Shown here in pieces: positions 18,846 through 33,526 of a DNA stretch of 64,000 bases. Made by a program: the position numbers and the translations under genes. How positions within the stretch are numbered: position 1 is the first letter of the stretch; each line of letters begins with the position of its first letter. A model generated the notes under the pieces. That model was given only the letters and a program-made list of their open reading frames with translations. It ran no database searches and was not told the origin of the DNA. Source of the DNA: Pseudomonas sp. 10-1B (GTDB lineage: Bacteria > Pseudomonadota > Gammaproteobacteria > Pseudomonadales > Pseudomonadaceae); NCBI RefSeq assembly GCF_000935045.1, contig NZ_JYKS01000008.1, forward strand, positions 124,001 to 188,000, in the 5' to 3' direction.

Positions 18846-19601
18846 ATGCTCGCCCAACTGTCGCTTTCCGGCCTTGATTGGCTGCCCATCCTGCTCGGTG
18901 TCGGTGTTGCCTACATCGTCTTCGGCATCGCCGGCTTCGGCACCGCGCTGGTAGCCGGCCCGGTGCTGATCCACTTCATGCCACTGTCGCGGATCATTCC
19001 GCTGCTGGTGCTGCTCGACTTTGTCGCCGCCTTCGGCAACCTGCTGCCATCGCGCCGCTATGTGGTGCGGGGCGAGTTGTTGCGGCTGCTGCCGTTCATG
19101 GCCGTGGGCTGCACGCTGGGCGTGGTGTTCCTGCTGCAGTTGAAGTCCGACGTGTTGCTGCTGTTGATGGGCGTTTTCGTCACCGCCTATGCGCTGTATG
19201 GATTGGCGGTGAAGGTGCGGCCGGCGCACTTGTCGGGCTTCTGGGCGATACCGATGGGCACCGCTGGTGGCCTGTTCGGCGCCTTGTTCGGCAGCGGTGG
19301 GTTCCTTTATGCCCTTTACCTGAGCGCGCGGCTGGAGGTGAAGGAGCAAGTGCGCGCTACCCAGAGCGCGCTGATCAGTTGCAGCACGGTGGTGCGCTTG
19401 TCGCTGTTCCTGATTGCCGGTGTCTATGCCGACCAAAGCCTGCTGTTGCTCGCCGCCTGCCTGCTGCCGGTGATGTTCGTCGGCCTCTGGGTGGGGCGCA
19501 GGCTGACCACCCGGCTGTCCCGCGAAGCCTTCGTGCGCCTGGTCACCTGGCTGGTGCTGGCCAGTGGCCTGGCGTTGATCGGCCGCTACCTGAGCGCCTG
19601 A
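18846..19601 (+). CDS. TauE/SafE-family membrane exporter
   Basis: A 251-residue integral membrane protein with about eight hydrophobic segments in two repeated halves. GIAGFGTALVAGP in the first half and GTAGGLFGALFGSGGF in the second match the glycine-rich TauE/SafE signature. The family moves sulfite, sulfoacetate or other organic anions. No sulfur genes adjoin it, so the substrate is unknown. It stands before an unknown zinc-ribbon gene, 51 bp away, possibly in one transcript. Confidence 0.85.
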   Translation: MLAQLSLSGLDWLPILLGVGVAYIVFGIAGFGTALVAGPVLIHFMPLSRIIPLLVLLDFVAAFGNLLPSRRYVVRGELLRLLPFMAVGCTLGVVFLLQLKSDVLLLLMGVFVTAYALYGLAVKVRPAHLSGFWAIPMGTAGGLFGALFGSGGFLYALYLSARLEVKEQVRATQSALISCSTVVRLSLFLIAGVYADQSLLLLAACLLPVMFVGLWVGRRLTTRLSREAFVRLVTWLVLASGLALIGRYLSA

Positions 19602-19652
19602 GCAGGCGGTAGAATTGCGTCATTACTGCAGTTTTTCAGGCTTTTCCCGTTC

Positions 19653-21766
<2,114 letters not shown>

Positions 21767-21787
21767 GGCTTCCAGCAATATAAGCAT

Positions 21788-21811
21788 GCGGGGCTGTCAC
21801 GACAGCCCCGC
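21788..21811 (+). terminator. Hairpin between guaB and guaA
   Basis: GCGGGGCTGTC and GACAGCCCCGC (21788-21798, 21801-21811) pair over 11 bp. Only a weak T stretch follows (GTCGTTTCC), so it is more likely a partial terminator or mRNA stabiliser setting the guaB:guaA ratio than a full stop. Confidence 0.5.
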
Positions 21812-21844
21812 GTCGTTTCCGATTTCCACTGACGAGATTGAGTC

Positions 21845-23422
21845 ATGGCCCTCGACATTCACGCTCACCGCATCCTGATCCTCGATTTCGGTTCCCAGTA
21901 CACCCAGCTGATCGCCCGCCGCGTGCGCGAAATCGGCGTGTACTGCGAACTGCACCCGTTCGACATGGACGATGAAGCGATCCGCGAATTCAACCCGCGC
22001 GGCATCATCCTCGCCGGCGGCCCCGAGTCGGTCCACGAAGCCAACAGCCCACGCGCGCCGCAGGCCGTGTTCGACCTGAACGTGCCGGTGCTGGGTATCT
22101 GCTACGGCATGCAGACCATGGCCGAGCAGATGGGTGGCAAGGTCGAAGGTTCCGACCTGCGTGAGTTCGGTTATGCCCGTGTCGACGTGGTCGGCAAGAG
22201 CCGCCTGCTCGACGGTATCGAAGACCACGTCGACGACGATGGCGTACTGGGCCTGGACGTGTGGATGAGCCACGGCGACAAGGTTACCCAGATGCCGAGC
22301 GACTTCCACGTGCTGGCCAGCACCCCAAGCTGCCCGATCGCCGGCATGTTCGACGACGCGCGCGGCTACTACGGCGTGCAGTTCCACCCGGAAGTGACCC
22401 ACACCAAGCAGGGCGGTCGCATCCTGTCCCGCTTCGTTCAGGACATTTGCGGCTGTGAAGCCCTGTGGACCCCGTCCAACATCGTCGAAGACGCCATCGC
22501 CCAGGTGCGTGAGCAAGTTGGCTCGGCCAACGTCCTGCTGGGCCTGTCCGGCGGTGTCGACAGCTCTGTCGTTGCTGCGCTGCTGCACCGCGCCATCGGC
22601 GACCAGCTGACCTGCGTGTTCGTCGACAACGGCCTGCTGCGCCTGCACGAAGGCGACCAGGTGATGGCCATGTTCAAGGAGAACATGGGCGTCAAGGTAA
22701 TCCGCGCCGACGCTGAAAAGCAGTTCCTCGACAACCTGGAAGGCGAAGCCGACCCGGAGAAGAAGCGCAAGATCATCGGCCGCACCTTCATCGACGTGTT
22801 CGATGCCGAAGCCAGCAAGCTGGAAAACATCCAGTTCCTCGCCCAGGGCACCATCTACCCGGACGTGATCGAGTCGGCTGGCGCCAAGAGCGGCAAGGCC
22901 CACGTGATCAAGTCGCACCACAACGTCGGTGGCCTGCCGGAGGAAATGAATCTCAAGCTGGTCGAGCCGCTGCGTGAGCTGTTCAAGGACGAAGTGCGCA
23001 AGATCGGCCTGGAGCTGGGCCTGCCGTACGACATGGTCTACCGCCACCCGTTCCCGGGCCCGGGCCTGGGCGTACGCATCCTCGGTGAAGTGAAGAAGGA
23101 ATACGCCGACATCCTGCGTCGTGCCGACCACATCTTCATCGAAGAACTGCGCAAGGCCGACTGGTACCACAAGACCAGCCAGGCGTTCGTGGTGTTCCAG
23201 CCGGTCAAGTCGGTCGGTGTCGTTGGCGATGGCCGTCGCTACGCCTGGGTCGTTGCCCTGCGTGCCGTCGAGACCGTGGACTTCATGACCGCGCGTTGGG
23301 CGCACCTGCCGTACGAGCTGCTGGAAACCGTCAGCGGCCGTATCATCAACGAAATCGACGGTATTTCGCGCGTGACCTATGACGTGTCGAGCAAGCCGCC
23401 GGCCACTATCGAGTGGGAATGA
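21845..23422 (+). CDS. guaA: GMP synthase (glutamine-hydrolysing)
   Basis: A 525-residue enzyme that aminates XMP to GMP. The N-terminal class I glutamine amidotransferase has nucleophile Cys86 in GICYGMQ and HPEVTHT further on. The ATP-pyrophosphatase domain has the P-loop LSGGVDSSV near residues 233-241. The C-terminal dimerisation domain ends in PPATIEWE, the standard end. Complete and normal. Confidence 0.97.
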   Translation: MALDIHAHRILILDFGSQYTQLIARRVREIGVYCELHPFDMDDEAIREFNPRGIILAGGPESVHEANSPRAPQAVFDLNVPVLGICYGMQTMAEQMGGKVEGSDLREFGYARVDVVGKSRLLDGIEDHVDDDGVLGLDVWMSHGDKVTQMPSDFHVLASTPSCPIAGMFDDARGYYGVQFHPEVTHTKQGGRILSRFVQDICGCEALWTPSNIVEDAIAQVREQVGSANVLLGLSGGVDSSVVAALLHRAIGDQLTCVFVDNGLLRLHEGDQVMAMFKENMGVKVIRADAEKQFLDNLEGEADPEKKRKIIGRTFIDVFDAEASKLENIQFLAQGTIYPDVIESAGAKSGKAHVIKSHHNVGGLPEEMNLKLVEPLRELFKDEVRKIGLELGLPYDMVYRHPFPGPGLGVRILGEVKKEYADILRRADHIFIEELRKADWYHKTSQAFVVFQPVKSVGVVGDGRRYAWVVALRAVETVDFMTARWAHLPYELLETVSGRIINEIDGISRVTYDVSSKPPATIEWE

Positions 23423-23466
23423 TCGGGCAGCCGGCCTAAGCTGGCACCGACAGGCATGCATACACC

Positions 23467-23494
23467 AAAAAGCTCGCAGCATTGCGGGCTTTTT
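23467..23494. terminator. Bidirectional terminator, guaA and phosphatase-superfamily gene
   Basis: AAAAAGCTCGCA and TGCGGGCTTTTT (about 23467-23478 and 23483-23494) form a stem with T-runs on both strands. It sits between the convergent guaA and the gene ending at 23504. Confidence 0.88.
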
Positions 23495-23503
23495 GGTTCT
23501 TGC

Positions 23504-25390
23504 TCATTCAGGCCGCTCAGGCTTTTGATCGAATAGCGCTTTCTGGTAAAAGTTATAGGCAAGCAGCCTGTTCTTGACGGCGGTGAACTCATCACCCAGC
23601 ACGGGTTGCGGGTTCTTTTCCTGCGGATCCTCCTCGATATTGTATTTCGTCAGGGTGTCCGAGCTGAATTCATAAATGTATTTGTGAGGATGCTCTACCA
23701 AGGCTGACGCCAGTTGGTCAAAGAACGTGGACATAAAGAACGAACGCTTGTCATGCTTCCTCAATAAACTAACGCCTTGTACAGACAGGGGCGATTCGGT
23801 AATGCCAAAGAAATCGGCAACCGTGGGCGCAATATCGGTCTGGTGGCTGGTCGTTGAGTCGGGGTTTGGCAGCGCCTTGCCATTCGCCCAGAATATCAGC
23901 GGCACGGCAACTTCTTCTTCATGCATGGAAGCGTTGTGAATGAATAAACCGTGCTCGCCGAACGATTCACCATGGTCACCCACGAGCACGAATAATGTCG
24001 AGTCCAGCAGGCCGGACTGGTCAAATGATTTCAGCATTTCACCCAGTACGCTGTCACTTTTCGCTATGCAGTTTTCGTACTTTTCAAGTTCGCTCTGCAA
24101 GGTGGCGTCGTGGCTGCACTCATAGGGGTAGTGCGCTGCGCTAGGGAAGTACAATGCAATGAAGCCTTTGCCTTTATTCTTGATGTTCTGCAGGTAAGGG
24201 ATGCTGGAAGAAAATAGCTGTTCGTCACTCTCCCCGAAGCTACTGGAGTGTGTTGGGAGGTTTTCGATGGCGAGGATGTCCGAGACTTCATAGGCATTAG
24301 ATACCCCGATGGATTTCAAGAAACCATCCATGTTCTCGAACTGTAGATACAATGAGCTGAAGGCGACGGCTTCCATGTTCTTCTGGGTTTTCAGCTCATG
24401 GATGACGCTAGGTTGATGCAGCTGCATGGCCTCTTTGATCTCAACGTCGGGGTAGGCGTGCAGCCCGGTCAGTATCGAGTGGTAGCCTTTGGACGAGTGA
24501 GGGATTGATACGTACGACTTAAACAGCATGCCCTCCCGGGAGAGCTTGTCGAAGGTGGGGTACTTTTCAGCGGTTTTGATGTCCGCAGCAAAAGTGCTGT
24601 TCCAGCGAACCGATTCCAGGACGATGAACACCAGGTTCTTGAAGTCTGGCGTCGCGTGCGATTGTAGTTTTTGGAGGTTGTTTACGCGGGATAGCGGGTA
24701 GGCGGGTTGCTCGAATGGCAGCGGAGGCTTGTGCGGAGCGGCGTTTAAGGAGGTGGTGCTTCTGAGCGTGGTGACCAGCGGGCTGATGACAATATTTTTG
24801 TTCAGGTCGTAGCGTGCGTCTTTGGCATAGATGGCGCCGATAAGCAGGGCGAATAACACTGGCAGCGAAGCCCAGGGGTAGGTTTTTTTCTTTGTGACCT
24901 CTGTGCGCTGTGCTTTATAAGCGAGGTAAGTGGCCAGCCCAACGAAAGACCACGTCGCCAGGTAAGCGAGAAAGAGCACGAAAACAATGAACCTGAATGT
25001 GAGCCCAAAACCGGCAGATTGCTTGAGGAAAACTTCGGCTCCGGAGGTCAGGTTGCTTGCGTTTTGCAGGCTGTAGCTTATCAGTTGCCAATTCAGAGGC
25101 TTCAGCCATAGCTCCCGGACACGCATGTCTATCAGCAGGAATAGCAACAAGGCGCCGGAGACGATGCACAACAGATAGAAATTGAATTTATTCCTGGCAA
25201 TGGTATTGACGGCGATTACATAGAGGGCGGTCGCAAGCATCACATCCTGTAGTACGTACAGCGCAATATCGCTAACGCCGGTGTCCACCCATCGATGGGA
25301 GAAGAACTCGATCAGGATGATCTTCGGCACGAGCAGAAGGGCAACAGCGAGCAGGAGAGAAATGTGTAATAAAGAGTTCCTTCTCTGCAT
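23504..25390 (-). CDS. Membrane-anchored LtaS/sulfatase-type phosphoglycerol transferase-like enzyme
   Basis: A protein of 628 residues from the ATG at 25390, chosen because GAGGG lies upstream; 25408 would add six residues. Five N-terminal membrane helices precede an alkaline-phosphatase-superfamily domain. Counted from the longer start, candidate metal and active residues are Glu265 (FIVLESVRW), the nucleophile Ser305/306 (PHSSKGYHS), Asp478-His479 (GDHGESFGEHG) and His490. Such enzymes transfer phosphoglycerol, phosphoethanolamine or similar groups to envelope glycans or lipids. It stands alone and its codons are markedly less GC-rich than the flanking genes, suggesting acquisition. The substrate is unknown; an OpgB-like or capsule/LPS-modifying role is possible. 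Confidence 0.75.
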   Translation of the reverse strand: MQRRNSLLHISLLLAVALLLVPKIILIEFFSHRWVDTGVSDIALYVLQDVMLATALYVIAVNTIARNKFNFYLLCIVSGALLLFLLIDMRVRELWLKPLNWQLISYSLQNASNLTSGAEVFLKQSAGFGLTFRFIVFVLFLAYLATWSFVGLATYLAYKAQRTEVTKKKTYPWASLPVLFALLIGAIYAKDARYDLNKNIVISPLVTTLRSTTSLNAAPHKPPLPFEQPAYPLSRVNNLQKLQSHATPDFKNLVFIVLESVRWNSTFAADIKTAEKYPTFDKLSREGMLFKSYVSIPHSSKGYHSILTGLHAYPDVEIKEAMQLHQPSVIHELKTQKNMEAVAFSSLYLQFENMDGFLKSIGVSNAYEVSDILAIENLPTHSSSFGESDEQLFSSSIPYLQNIKNKGKGFIALYFPSAAHYPYECSHDATLQSELEKYENCIAKSDSVLGEMLKSFDQSGLLDSTLFVLVGDHGESFGEHGLFIHNASMHEEEVAVPLIFWANGKALPNPDSTTSHQTDIAPTVADFFGITESPLSVQGVSLLRKHDKRSFFMSTFFDQLASALVEHPHKYIYEFSSDTLTKYNIEEDPQEKNPQPVLGDEFTAVKNRLLAYNFYQKALFDQKPERPE

Positions 25391-25689
25391 GTTGTCAAAC
25401 CCTCGCATGGATGCAGCAGGTGTATTTTGGAGCGATAGGCGGGCAGAAGGCCACTACCTACGGATCCATCTGCTTGAACTTAAGCAGCCAGCCCTTGTTT
25501 GAGCAAGTCAGCCCAGGCGCATCAAGCGCTCACCCAGGGATACGGCAGGCCAGCGGCCGCTCAGGGCCGCATCCCAGCCGTGCGACAAGACTTCACTTAA
25601 TATTTCGCAAATGCAGGTGTATCGTATTCGCCCTTCATCGCTGGCGCCTGCTGGCAGACTGATTGCGCAGAAACGAGGTACCCGCACCG
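25391..25689. other. Gap with no recognised element
   Basis: About 300 bp between the divergent membrane enzyme gene and the copper oxidase gene. It must hold two promoters. TAATAT at 25598-25603 could be a -10 box but has no clear -35. There is no REP, hairpin or small gene I can support. Confidence 0.5.
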
Positions 25690-27072
25690 ATGTCCTTCAC
25701 CCGTCGACAAATGCTCAAGGGCCTGACTGGCCTGGTTGTGGTTGGCCTGGGCGCCGGTGGCGTGGCGCGCTATTGGCTGGGCAAGGTCGAGGACGACAAT
25801 GCTGGCCACGACTACGAGCTGATCGCCGCCCCACTCGATGTCGAACTGGTGCCGGGCTTCAAGACCGAGGCCTGGGCGTTCGGCCCGTCGGCGCCAGGCA
25901 CCGAGCTGCGGGTGCGCCAGGGCACCTGGTTGCGGGTGCGCTTCATCAACCACCTGCCGGTCGAGACCACCATCCACTGGCATGGCATCCGGCTGCCGTT
26001 GGAAATGGACGGTGTGCCCTATGTGTCGCAGCTGCCAGTCAAGCCGGGCGAGTATTTCGACTACAAGTTCCGCGTGCCTGATGCCGGCAGCTACTGGTAC
26101 CACCCGCATGTCAGCAGTTCCGAGGAGCTGGGCCGTGGCCTGGTCGGCCCGCTGATTGTCGAGGAGCGCGAGCCTACCGGTTTCCTGCATGAGCGCACCT
26201 TGAGCCTGAAGAACTGGCACGTGGACGAACAGGGCGCCTGGCTACCTTTCAGCATCCCCCGCGAGGCGGCGCGCAATGGCACTGCCGGGCGGCTGATCAC
26301 CATCAACGGCCAGGCCGACTCGGTGACCGAACTGCCGGCCGGGCAGGTGGTGCGCCTGCGCCTGCTCAACCTGGACAACACCTGGACGTATCGCCTGAAC
26401 CTCAAGGGCAACTTCGAGGCGAAGATCTATGCCCTCGACGGCAACCCTGTTACCCCGCGCGTGCTGGACGACGAATACTGGCTGGGCCCTGGCATGCGTA
26501 TTTGCCTGGCGATCCGCATTCCCGAGGCGGGCGAAGAAATTTCCATGCGTGATGGTTTCGTGCGCTTGGGCACCTTGCGCTCGGTGGCCAGCAATGACGC
26601 GCCGAGCGACTGGCCACCAGCCCTGCCGCCGAACCCGGTGGCCGAGCCGGACCTGGAGAACGCCGAGAAGCTGAACTTCAATTTCGAGTGGGTCGGCAAG
26701 GTTTCGGTCAACACCGAAAATGGCCGGCCGCCGAGCCTGTGGCAGATCAATGGCCAAGCCTGGGACATCACCGACAAGACCTGTGCCGACCGGCCGATCG
26801 CCACGCTACAGAAAGGCAAGAGCTACATCTTCGAGCTGAAAAACATGACCCAGTACCAGCACCCGATCCACCTGCACGGCATGAGTTTCAAGGTGATCGC
26901 CTCGAACCGTCATGACATCAAGGAGCCGTGGTTCACCGACACCTACCTGCTGGGCAAGAATGAGCGCGCCCAGGTGGCCTTGGTGGCGGATAACCCGGGC
27001 ACCTGGATGTTCCACTGCCACGTCATCGACCACATGGAAACCGGCCTGATGGCCGCGATCGCGGTGGTTTGA
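25690..27072 (+). CDS. Tat-exported multicopper oxidase
   Basis: A 460-residue protein starting MSFTRRQMLKGL, a twin-arginine signal (RR at 5-6) followed by a hydrophobic stretch. Four copper-ligand motifs are present: HWHG, WYHPH, HPIHLHG and HCHVIDHMETG, so type 1 and trinuclear sites look complete. It would act in the periplasm on copper, phenols or metals. The ATG at 25690 has GAGG about 12 bases upstream. It lacks the Met-rich insert typical of CueO. Its stop TGA overlaps the tadA ATG by one base. Confidence 0.88.
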   Translation: MSFTRRQMLKGLTGLVVVGLGAGGVARYWLGKVEDDNAGHDYELIAAPLDVELVPGFKTEAWAFGPSAPGTELRVRQGTWLRVRFINHLPVETTIHWHGIRLPLEMDGVPYVSQLPVKPGEYFDYKFRVPDAGSYWYHPHVSSSEELGRGLVGPLIVEEREPTGFLHERTLSLKNWHVDEQGAWLPFSIPREAARNGTAGRLITINGQADSVTELPAGQVVRLRLLNLDNTWTYRLNLKGNFEAKIYALDGNPVTPRVLDDEYWLGPGMRICLAIRIPEAGEEISMRDGFVRLGTLRSVASNDAPSDWPPALPPNPVAEPDLENAEKLNFNFEWVGKVSVNTENGRPPSLWQINGQAWDITDKTCADRPIATLQKGKSYIFELKNMTQYQHPIHLHGMSFKVIASNRHDIKEPWFTDTYLLGKNERAQVALVADNPGTWMFHCHVIDHMETGLMAAIAVV

Positions 27073-27551
27073 TGCGCCCGCAGATCATCGATCGCAGCCG
27101 CGATCAGGAATTCATGCGCCTGGCGTTGGCCCTGGCCGCCGAAGGCGCAGCCATGGGCGAGGTGCCGGTGGGGGCGGTGCTGGTGCAGCATGGGCAGGTG
27201 ATCGGCCAGGGTTTCAACCGGCCGATCATCGACAGCGACCCCAGTGCGCATGCCGAGATGGTGGCCATCCGCGCGGCGGCGAAGTCGGCCAGCAACTATC
27301 GGTTGCCGGGCAGCACCCTGTACGTGACCCTGGAACCCTGCAGCATGTGTGCGGGGTTGATCGTGCATTCGCGGGTGATGCGGGTGGTGTTCGGGGCGCT
27401 GGAGCCGAAGGCCGGGATCGTGCAGAGCCAGGGGCAGTTCTTCGGGCAGGGCTTTTTGAACCACCGGGTGATGGTGGAGGGCGGGGTGCTGGCGGAGGAG
27501 TGTGGGCAGATCCTCAGTGACTTCTTCAAGGCCCGGCGGGCCAAGGGCTAA
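27072..27551 (+). CDS. tadA: tRNA-specific adenosine deaminase
   Basis: A 159-residue zinc deaminase that converts the wobble adenosine of tRNA-Arg(ACG) to inosine; it is essential in many bacteria. Zinc ligands are His60 with catalytic Glu62 (AHAEMVA) and Cys90/Cys93 (EPCSMC). The ATG at 27072 overlaps the copper oxidase stop (ATGA arrangement), implying coupled translation despite unrelated functions. A TTG at 27069 is an unlikely alternative. Confidence 0.94.
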   Translation: MRPQIIDRSRDQEFMRLALALAAEGAAMGEVPVGAVLVQHGQVIGQGFNRPIIDSDPSAHAEMVAIRAAAKSASNYRLPGSTLYVTLEPCSMCAGLIVHSRVMRVVFGALEPKAGIVQSQGQFFGQGFLNHRVMVEGGVLAEECGQILSDFFKARRAKG

Positions 27552-27559
27552 CCTGGTCC

Positions 27560-27652
27560 GGCCTCTTCGCGGGCACGCCCGCTCCCACAGGAATATCACC
27601 CCCCTCAGACCTGTGCTGTACCTGTGGGAGCGGGCGTGCCCGCGAAGAGGCC
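27560..27652. repeat. REP pair, GCGGGCGTGCCCGC family
   Basis: Perfect 30-bp inverted arms at 27560-27589 and 27623-27652. The pair lies between the convergent tadA and mltF and ends 10 bp before the mltF stop codon. Confidence 0.95.
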
Positions 27653-27661
27653 GGTACAGGC

Positions 27662-29623
<1,962 letters not shown>

Positions 29624-32600
29624 ATGTTGATCCTGCGCGGCGCTCCTGCCCTTTCTGCCTTTCGCCACGGTAAATTACTCGAGCAACTGAGCCAGAAAGT
29701 CCCCGCTGTTACTGGTTTGTATGCCGAATTCGCCCACTTCGCCGATGTCGACGGCGAGCTGACCGCCGACCAGCAGCAGGTGCTGGGCCGTTTGCTCAAG
29801 TACGGCCCGAGCGTGCCGGTGCAGGAGCCGACTGGCCGCCTGTTCCTGGTCGTGCCGCGCCTGGGCACCATTTCGCCATGGGCCAGCAAGGCCAGCGACA
29901 TCGCTCACAACTGCGGCCTGCAGTCGATCCAGCGCCTGGAGCGCGGCATCGCCTACTACGTTGCCGGCACCCTGAGCGACGCTGACGCCGAACTGATCGC
30001 CGCCGAACTGCACGACCGCATGACCCAGCGCGTGCTCGGCCAACTGGAGCAGGCCGCCGACCTGTTCAGCCACGCCCAGCCGAAGCCGATGACCTCGGTG
30101 GACATCCTCGCTGGTGGCCGCGCCGCCCTGGCCCAGGCCAACATCGACCTGGGCCTGGCCCTGGCCGAAGACGAGATCGACTACCTGGTCAACGCCTTCC
30201 AGGGGCTTAAGCGCAACCCGAACGACATCGAACTGATGATGTTCGCCCAGGCCAACTCCGAGCACTGCCGCCACAAGATCTTCAACGCCAGTTGGGACAT
30301 CGACGGCCAGGCTCAGGAAAAGAGCCTGTTCGGCATGATCAAGAACACCTACCAGATGCACAGCGAAGGCGTGCTGTCTGCGTACAAGGACAACGCTTCG
30401 GTGATCGTCGGCAACATTGCCGGCCGCTTCTTCCCGAACCCTGAAACCCGCCAGTACGGCGCGGTGCAGGAGCCGGTGCACATCCTGATGAAGGTCGAGA
30501 CGCACAACCACCCGACCGCCATCGCTCCGTTCTCCGGCGCTTCCACCGGCTCGGGCGGTGAAATTCGTGACGAAGGCGCTACTGGCCGTGGCGCCAAGCC
30601 CAAGGCGGGCCTGACCGGCTTCACCGTGTCCAACCTGCGTATCCCGGGCTTCGAACAGCCGTGGGAGCAGGCCTACGGCAAGCCTGAGCGCATCGTCGAT
30701 GCCCTCGACATCATGATCGAAGGGCCACTGGGTGGTGCCGCGTTCAACAACGAATTCGGGCGCCCGGCGCTGACTGGTTACTTCCGTACCTTCGAGCAGG
30801 CCATCAACACCCCGCACGGTGAAGAAGTGCGCGGCTACCACAAGCCGATCATGCTCGCCGGCGGCATGGGCAACATCCGTGAAGACCACGTGCAGAAGGG
30901 CGAGATCACTGTCGGCGCCAAGCTGATCGTGCTCGGCGGCCCGGCCATGCTGATCGGCCTGGGCGGTGGCGCCGCTTCGTCGGTGGCTACCGGTGCCAGC
31001 TCGGCAGACCTGGACTTCGCTTCGGTACAGCGCGAAAACCCGGAAATGGAGCGCCGTTGCCAGGAGGTCATCGACCGCTGCTGGCAACTGGGCGACGCCA
31101 ACCCCATCGCCTTCATCCACGACGTGGGCGCCGGCGGTATCTCCAACGCCTTCCCTGAGCTGGTCAACGACGGTGGCCGTGGTGGCCGCTTCGAGCTGCG
31201 CAACGTGCCCAACGACGAGCCGGGCATGGCCCCGCACGAAATCTGGAGCAACGAATCGCAAGAACGTTACGTGCTGGCCGTCAGCGCCGTCGACTTCGAG
31301 CGCTTCCAGGCCATTTGCGAACGCGAGCGCTGCCCGTTCGCGGTGGTCGGTGAGGCAACTGAAGAGCCGCATCTGACCGTAAGCGACAGCCACTTCGGCA
31401 ACACCCCGGTAGACATGCCGCTGGACGTGCTGCTGGGCAAGCCGCCGCGCATGCACCGTTCGGTTACCCGTGAAGCCGAGCTGGGCGATGACTTCGACCC
31501 GAGCGAGCTGGACCTGGACAGCGCCGTGCAGCGCGTGCTGAACCACCCGGCGGTGGCCAGCAAGAGCTTCCTGATCACCATCGGCGACCGCACCATCACC
31601 GGCCTGGTTGCCCGTGACCAGATGGTCGGCCCGTGGCAGGTCCCGGTAGCCGACTGCGCCGTCACCGCCACCAGCTTCGACGTCTACACCGGCGAAGCCA
31701 TGGCCATGGGCGAGCGTACCCCGCTGGCACTGCTGGATGCTCCGGCTTCCGGCCGTATGGCCATCGGCGAAACCCTGACCAACCTGGCGGCTTCGCGTAT
31801 CGAGAAGCTGTCCGACATCAAGCTGTCGGCCAACTGGATGTCCGCTGCTGGCCACCCGGGCGAAGACGCGCGCCTGTACGACACCGTCAAGGCTGTCGGC
31901 ATGGAGCTGTGCCCTGAGCTGGGCATCACCATTCCGGTCGGCAAAGACTCCATGTCGATGAAGACCAAGTGGAGCGACGAGGGCGTCGAGAAGAGCGTTA
32001 CCTCGCCGATGTCGCTGATCATCACCGGCTTTGCCCCGGTCACCGACATTCGCAAGACCCTGACCCCGCAACTGCGCATGGACAAGGGCGAGACCGACCT
32101 GATCCTGATCGACCTGGGCCGCGGCAAGAACCGTATGGGCGCCTCGATCCTGGCCCAGACCTATGGCAAGATCGCGACCCAGGCACCGGATGTCGACGAC
32201 GCCGAAGACCTCAAGGCGTTCTTCGCCGTGATCCAGGGCCTGAACGAAGATGGCCACCTGCTGGCCTACCACGACCGTTCCGACGGCGGCCTGGCTACCA
32301 CCGTGCTGGAAATGGCCTTCGCCGGCCACTGCGGCCTCGACCTGCACCTCGACCCGTTGACCGACAGCCGCAAGGACGTGCCGGCCATCCTCTTCAACGA
32401 AGAGCTGGGTGCGGTCATCCAGGTGCGCCAGGATGCCACCCCGGACGTGCTGGCACAATTCAGCGCCGCTGGCCTGGGCGAAGGTTGCGTCGCGGTGATC
32501 GGCAAGCCGGTCAACAATGGTGAAGTGTCCATCAGCCTGAACGGCGAAGTGCTGTTCGACGACGACCGCCGCATGCTGCAGCGCCAGTGGGCCGAGACCA

Positions 32601-33523
32601 GCTACCAGGTTCAGCGCCTGCGCGACAACGCCGACTGCGCCGACCAGGAATTCGACCTGCTGCTCGAGGAAGACAACCCGGGCCTGTCGGTCAAGCTGGG
32701 CTTCGACGTCAACGACGACATCGCCGCACCGTACATCAAGAAGGGTGTGCGCCCGCAAGTGGCCATCCTGCGCGAGCAGGGCGTCAACGGTCAGGTCGAG
32801 ATGGCTGCCGCCTTCGACCGCGCCGGCTTCGCCGCCATTGACGTGCACATGAGCGACATCCTCGCCGGCCGAGTCGACTTCGAAGCCTTCAAGGGCCTGG
32901 TCGCCTGCGGTGGCTTCTCCTACGGTGACGTGCTGGGAGCCGGTGAAGGCTGGGCCAAGTCGGCACTGTTCAACGCCCGCGCCCGTGATGCCTTCCAGGC
33001 CTTCTTCGAGCGTACCGACAGTTTTGCCCTGGGTGTGTGCAACGGTTGCCAGATGATGTCCAACCTGCACGAGCTGATCCCGGGCACCGAGTACTGGCCG
33101 CACTTCGTGCGCAACCGCTCGGAGCAGTTCGAGGCGCGCGTGGCCATGGTCGAGGTGCAGAAGTCCAACTCGATCCTCCTGCAGGGCATGGCTGGTTCGC
33201 GCATGCCGATCGCCATCGCCCACGGTGAAGGCCATGCCGAGTTCGCCAGCGAAGAGGCACTGCTGGAAGCCGATGTGTCCGGTTGCGTGGCCCTGCGCTA
33301 CGTCGACAACCACGGCAAGGTCACCGAAGCCTACCCGGCCAACCCGAACGGCTCGCCGCGTGGTATCACCGGCCTGACCAGCCGCGACGGCCGCGTGACC
33401 ATCATGATGCCGCACCCGGAGCGTGTGTTCCGCGCCGTGCAGAACTCCTGGCGCCCGGATGAGTGGCAGGAAGATGCGGCGCTGATGCGTATGTTCCGCA
33501 ACGCCCGGGTGTGGGTGAACTAA
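29624..33523 (+). CDS. purL: Phosphoribosylformylglycinamidine synthase
   Basis: A 1299-residue single-chain large PurL that makes FGAM from FGAR, glutamine and ATP in purine synthesis. There is an N-terminal PurS-like part and linker, two AIRS-type ATP-binding halves ([38 protein letters not shown]) and a C-terminal glutamine amidotransferase with nucleophile Cys in [11 protein letters not shown] and His/Glu in MMPHPER. Full length, nothing missing. A long antisense open frame here is a codon-bias shadow. Confidence 0.97.
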   Translation: MLILRGAPALSAFRHGKLLEQLSQKVPAVTGLYAEFAHFADVDGELTADQQQVLGRLLKYGPSVPVQEPTGRLFLVVPRLGTISPWASKASDIAHNCGLQSIQRLERGIAYYVAGTLSDADAELIAAELHDRMTQRVLGQLEQAADLFSHAQPKPMTSVDILAGGRAALAQANIDLGLALAEDEIDYLVNAFQGLKRNPNDIELMMFAQANSEHCRHKIFNASWDIDGQAQEKSLFGMIKNTYQMHSEGVLSAYKDNASVIVGNIAGRFFPNPETRQYGAVQEPVHILMKVETHNHPTAIAPFSGASTGSGGEIRDEGATGRGAKPKAGLTGFTVSNLRIPGFEQPWEQAYGKPERIVDALDIMIEGPLGGAAFNNEFGRPALTGYFRTFEQAINTPHGEEVRGYHKPIMLAGGMGNIREDHVQKGEITVGAKLIVLGGPAMLIGLGGGAASSVATGASSADLDFASVQRENPEMERRCQEVIDRCWQLGDANPIAFIHDVGAGGISNAFPELVNDGGRGGRFELRNVPNDEPGMAPHEIWSNESQERYVLAVSAVDFERFQAICERERCPFAVVGEATEEPHLTVSDSHFGNTPVDMPLDVLLGKPPRMHRSVTREAELGDDFDPSELDLDSAVQRVLNHPAVASKSFLITIGDRTITGLVARDQMVGPWQVPVADCAVTATSFDVYTGEAMAMGERTPLALLDAPASGRMAIGETLTNLAASRIEKLSDIKLSANWMSAAGHPGEDARLYDTVKAVGMELCPELGITIPVGKDSMSMKTKWSDEGVEKSVTSPMSLIITGFAPVTDIRKTLTPQLRMDKGETDLILIDLGRGKNRMGASILAQTYGKIATQAPDVDDAEDLKAFFAVIQGLNEDGHLLAYHDRSDGGLATTVLEMAFAGHCGLDLHLDPLTDSRKDVPAILFNEELGAVIQVRQDATPDVLAQFSAAGLGEGCVAVIGKPVNNGEVSISLNGEVLFDDDRRMLQRQWAETSYQVQRLRDNADCADQEFDLLLEEDNPGLSVKLGFDVNDDIAAPYIKKGVRPQVAILREQGVNGQVEMAAAFDRAGFAAIDVHMSDILAGRVDFEAFKGLVACGGFSYGDVLGAGEGWAKSALFNARARDAFQAFFERTDSFALGVCNGCQMMSNLHELIPGTEYWPHFVRNRSEQFEARVAMVEVQKSNSILLQGMAGSRMPIAIAHGEGHAEFASEEALLEADVSGCVALRYVDNHGKVTEAYPANPNGSPRGITGLTSRDGRVTIMMPHPERVFRAVQNSWRPDEWQEDAALMRMFRNARVWVN

Positions 33524-33526
33524 GGC

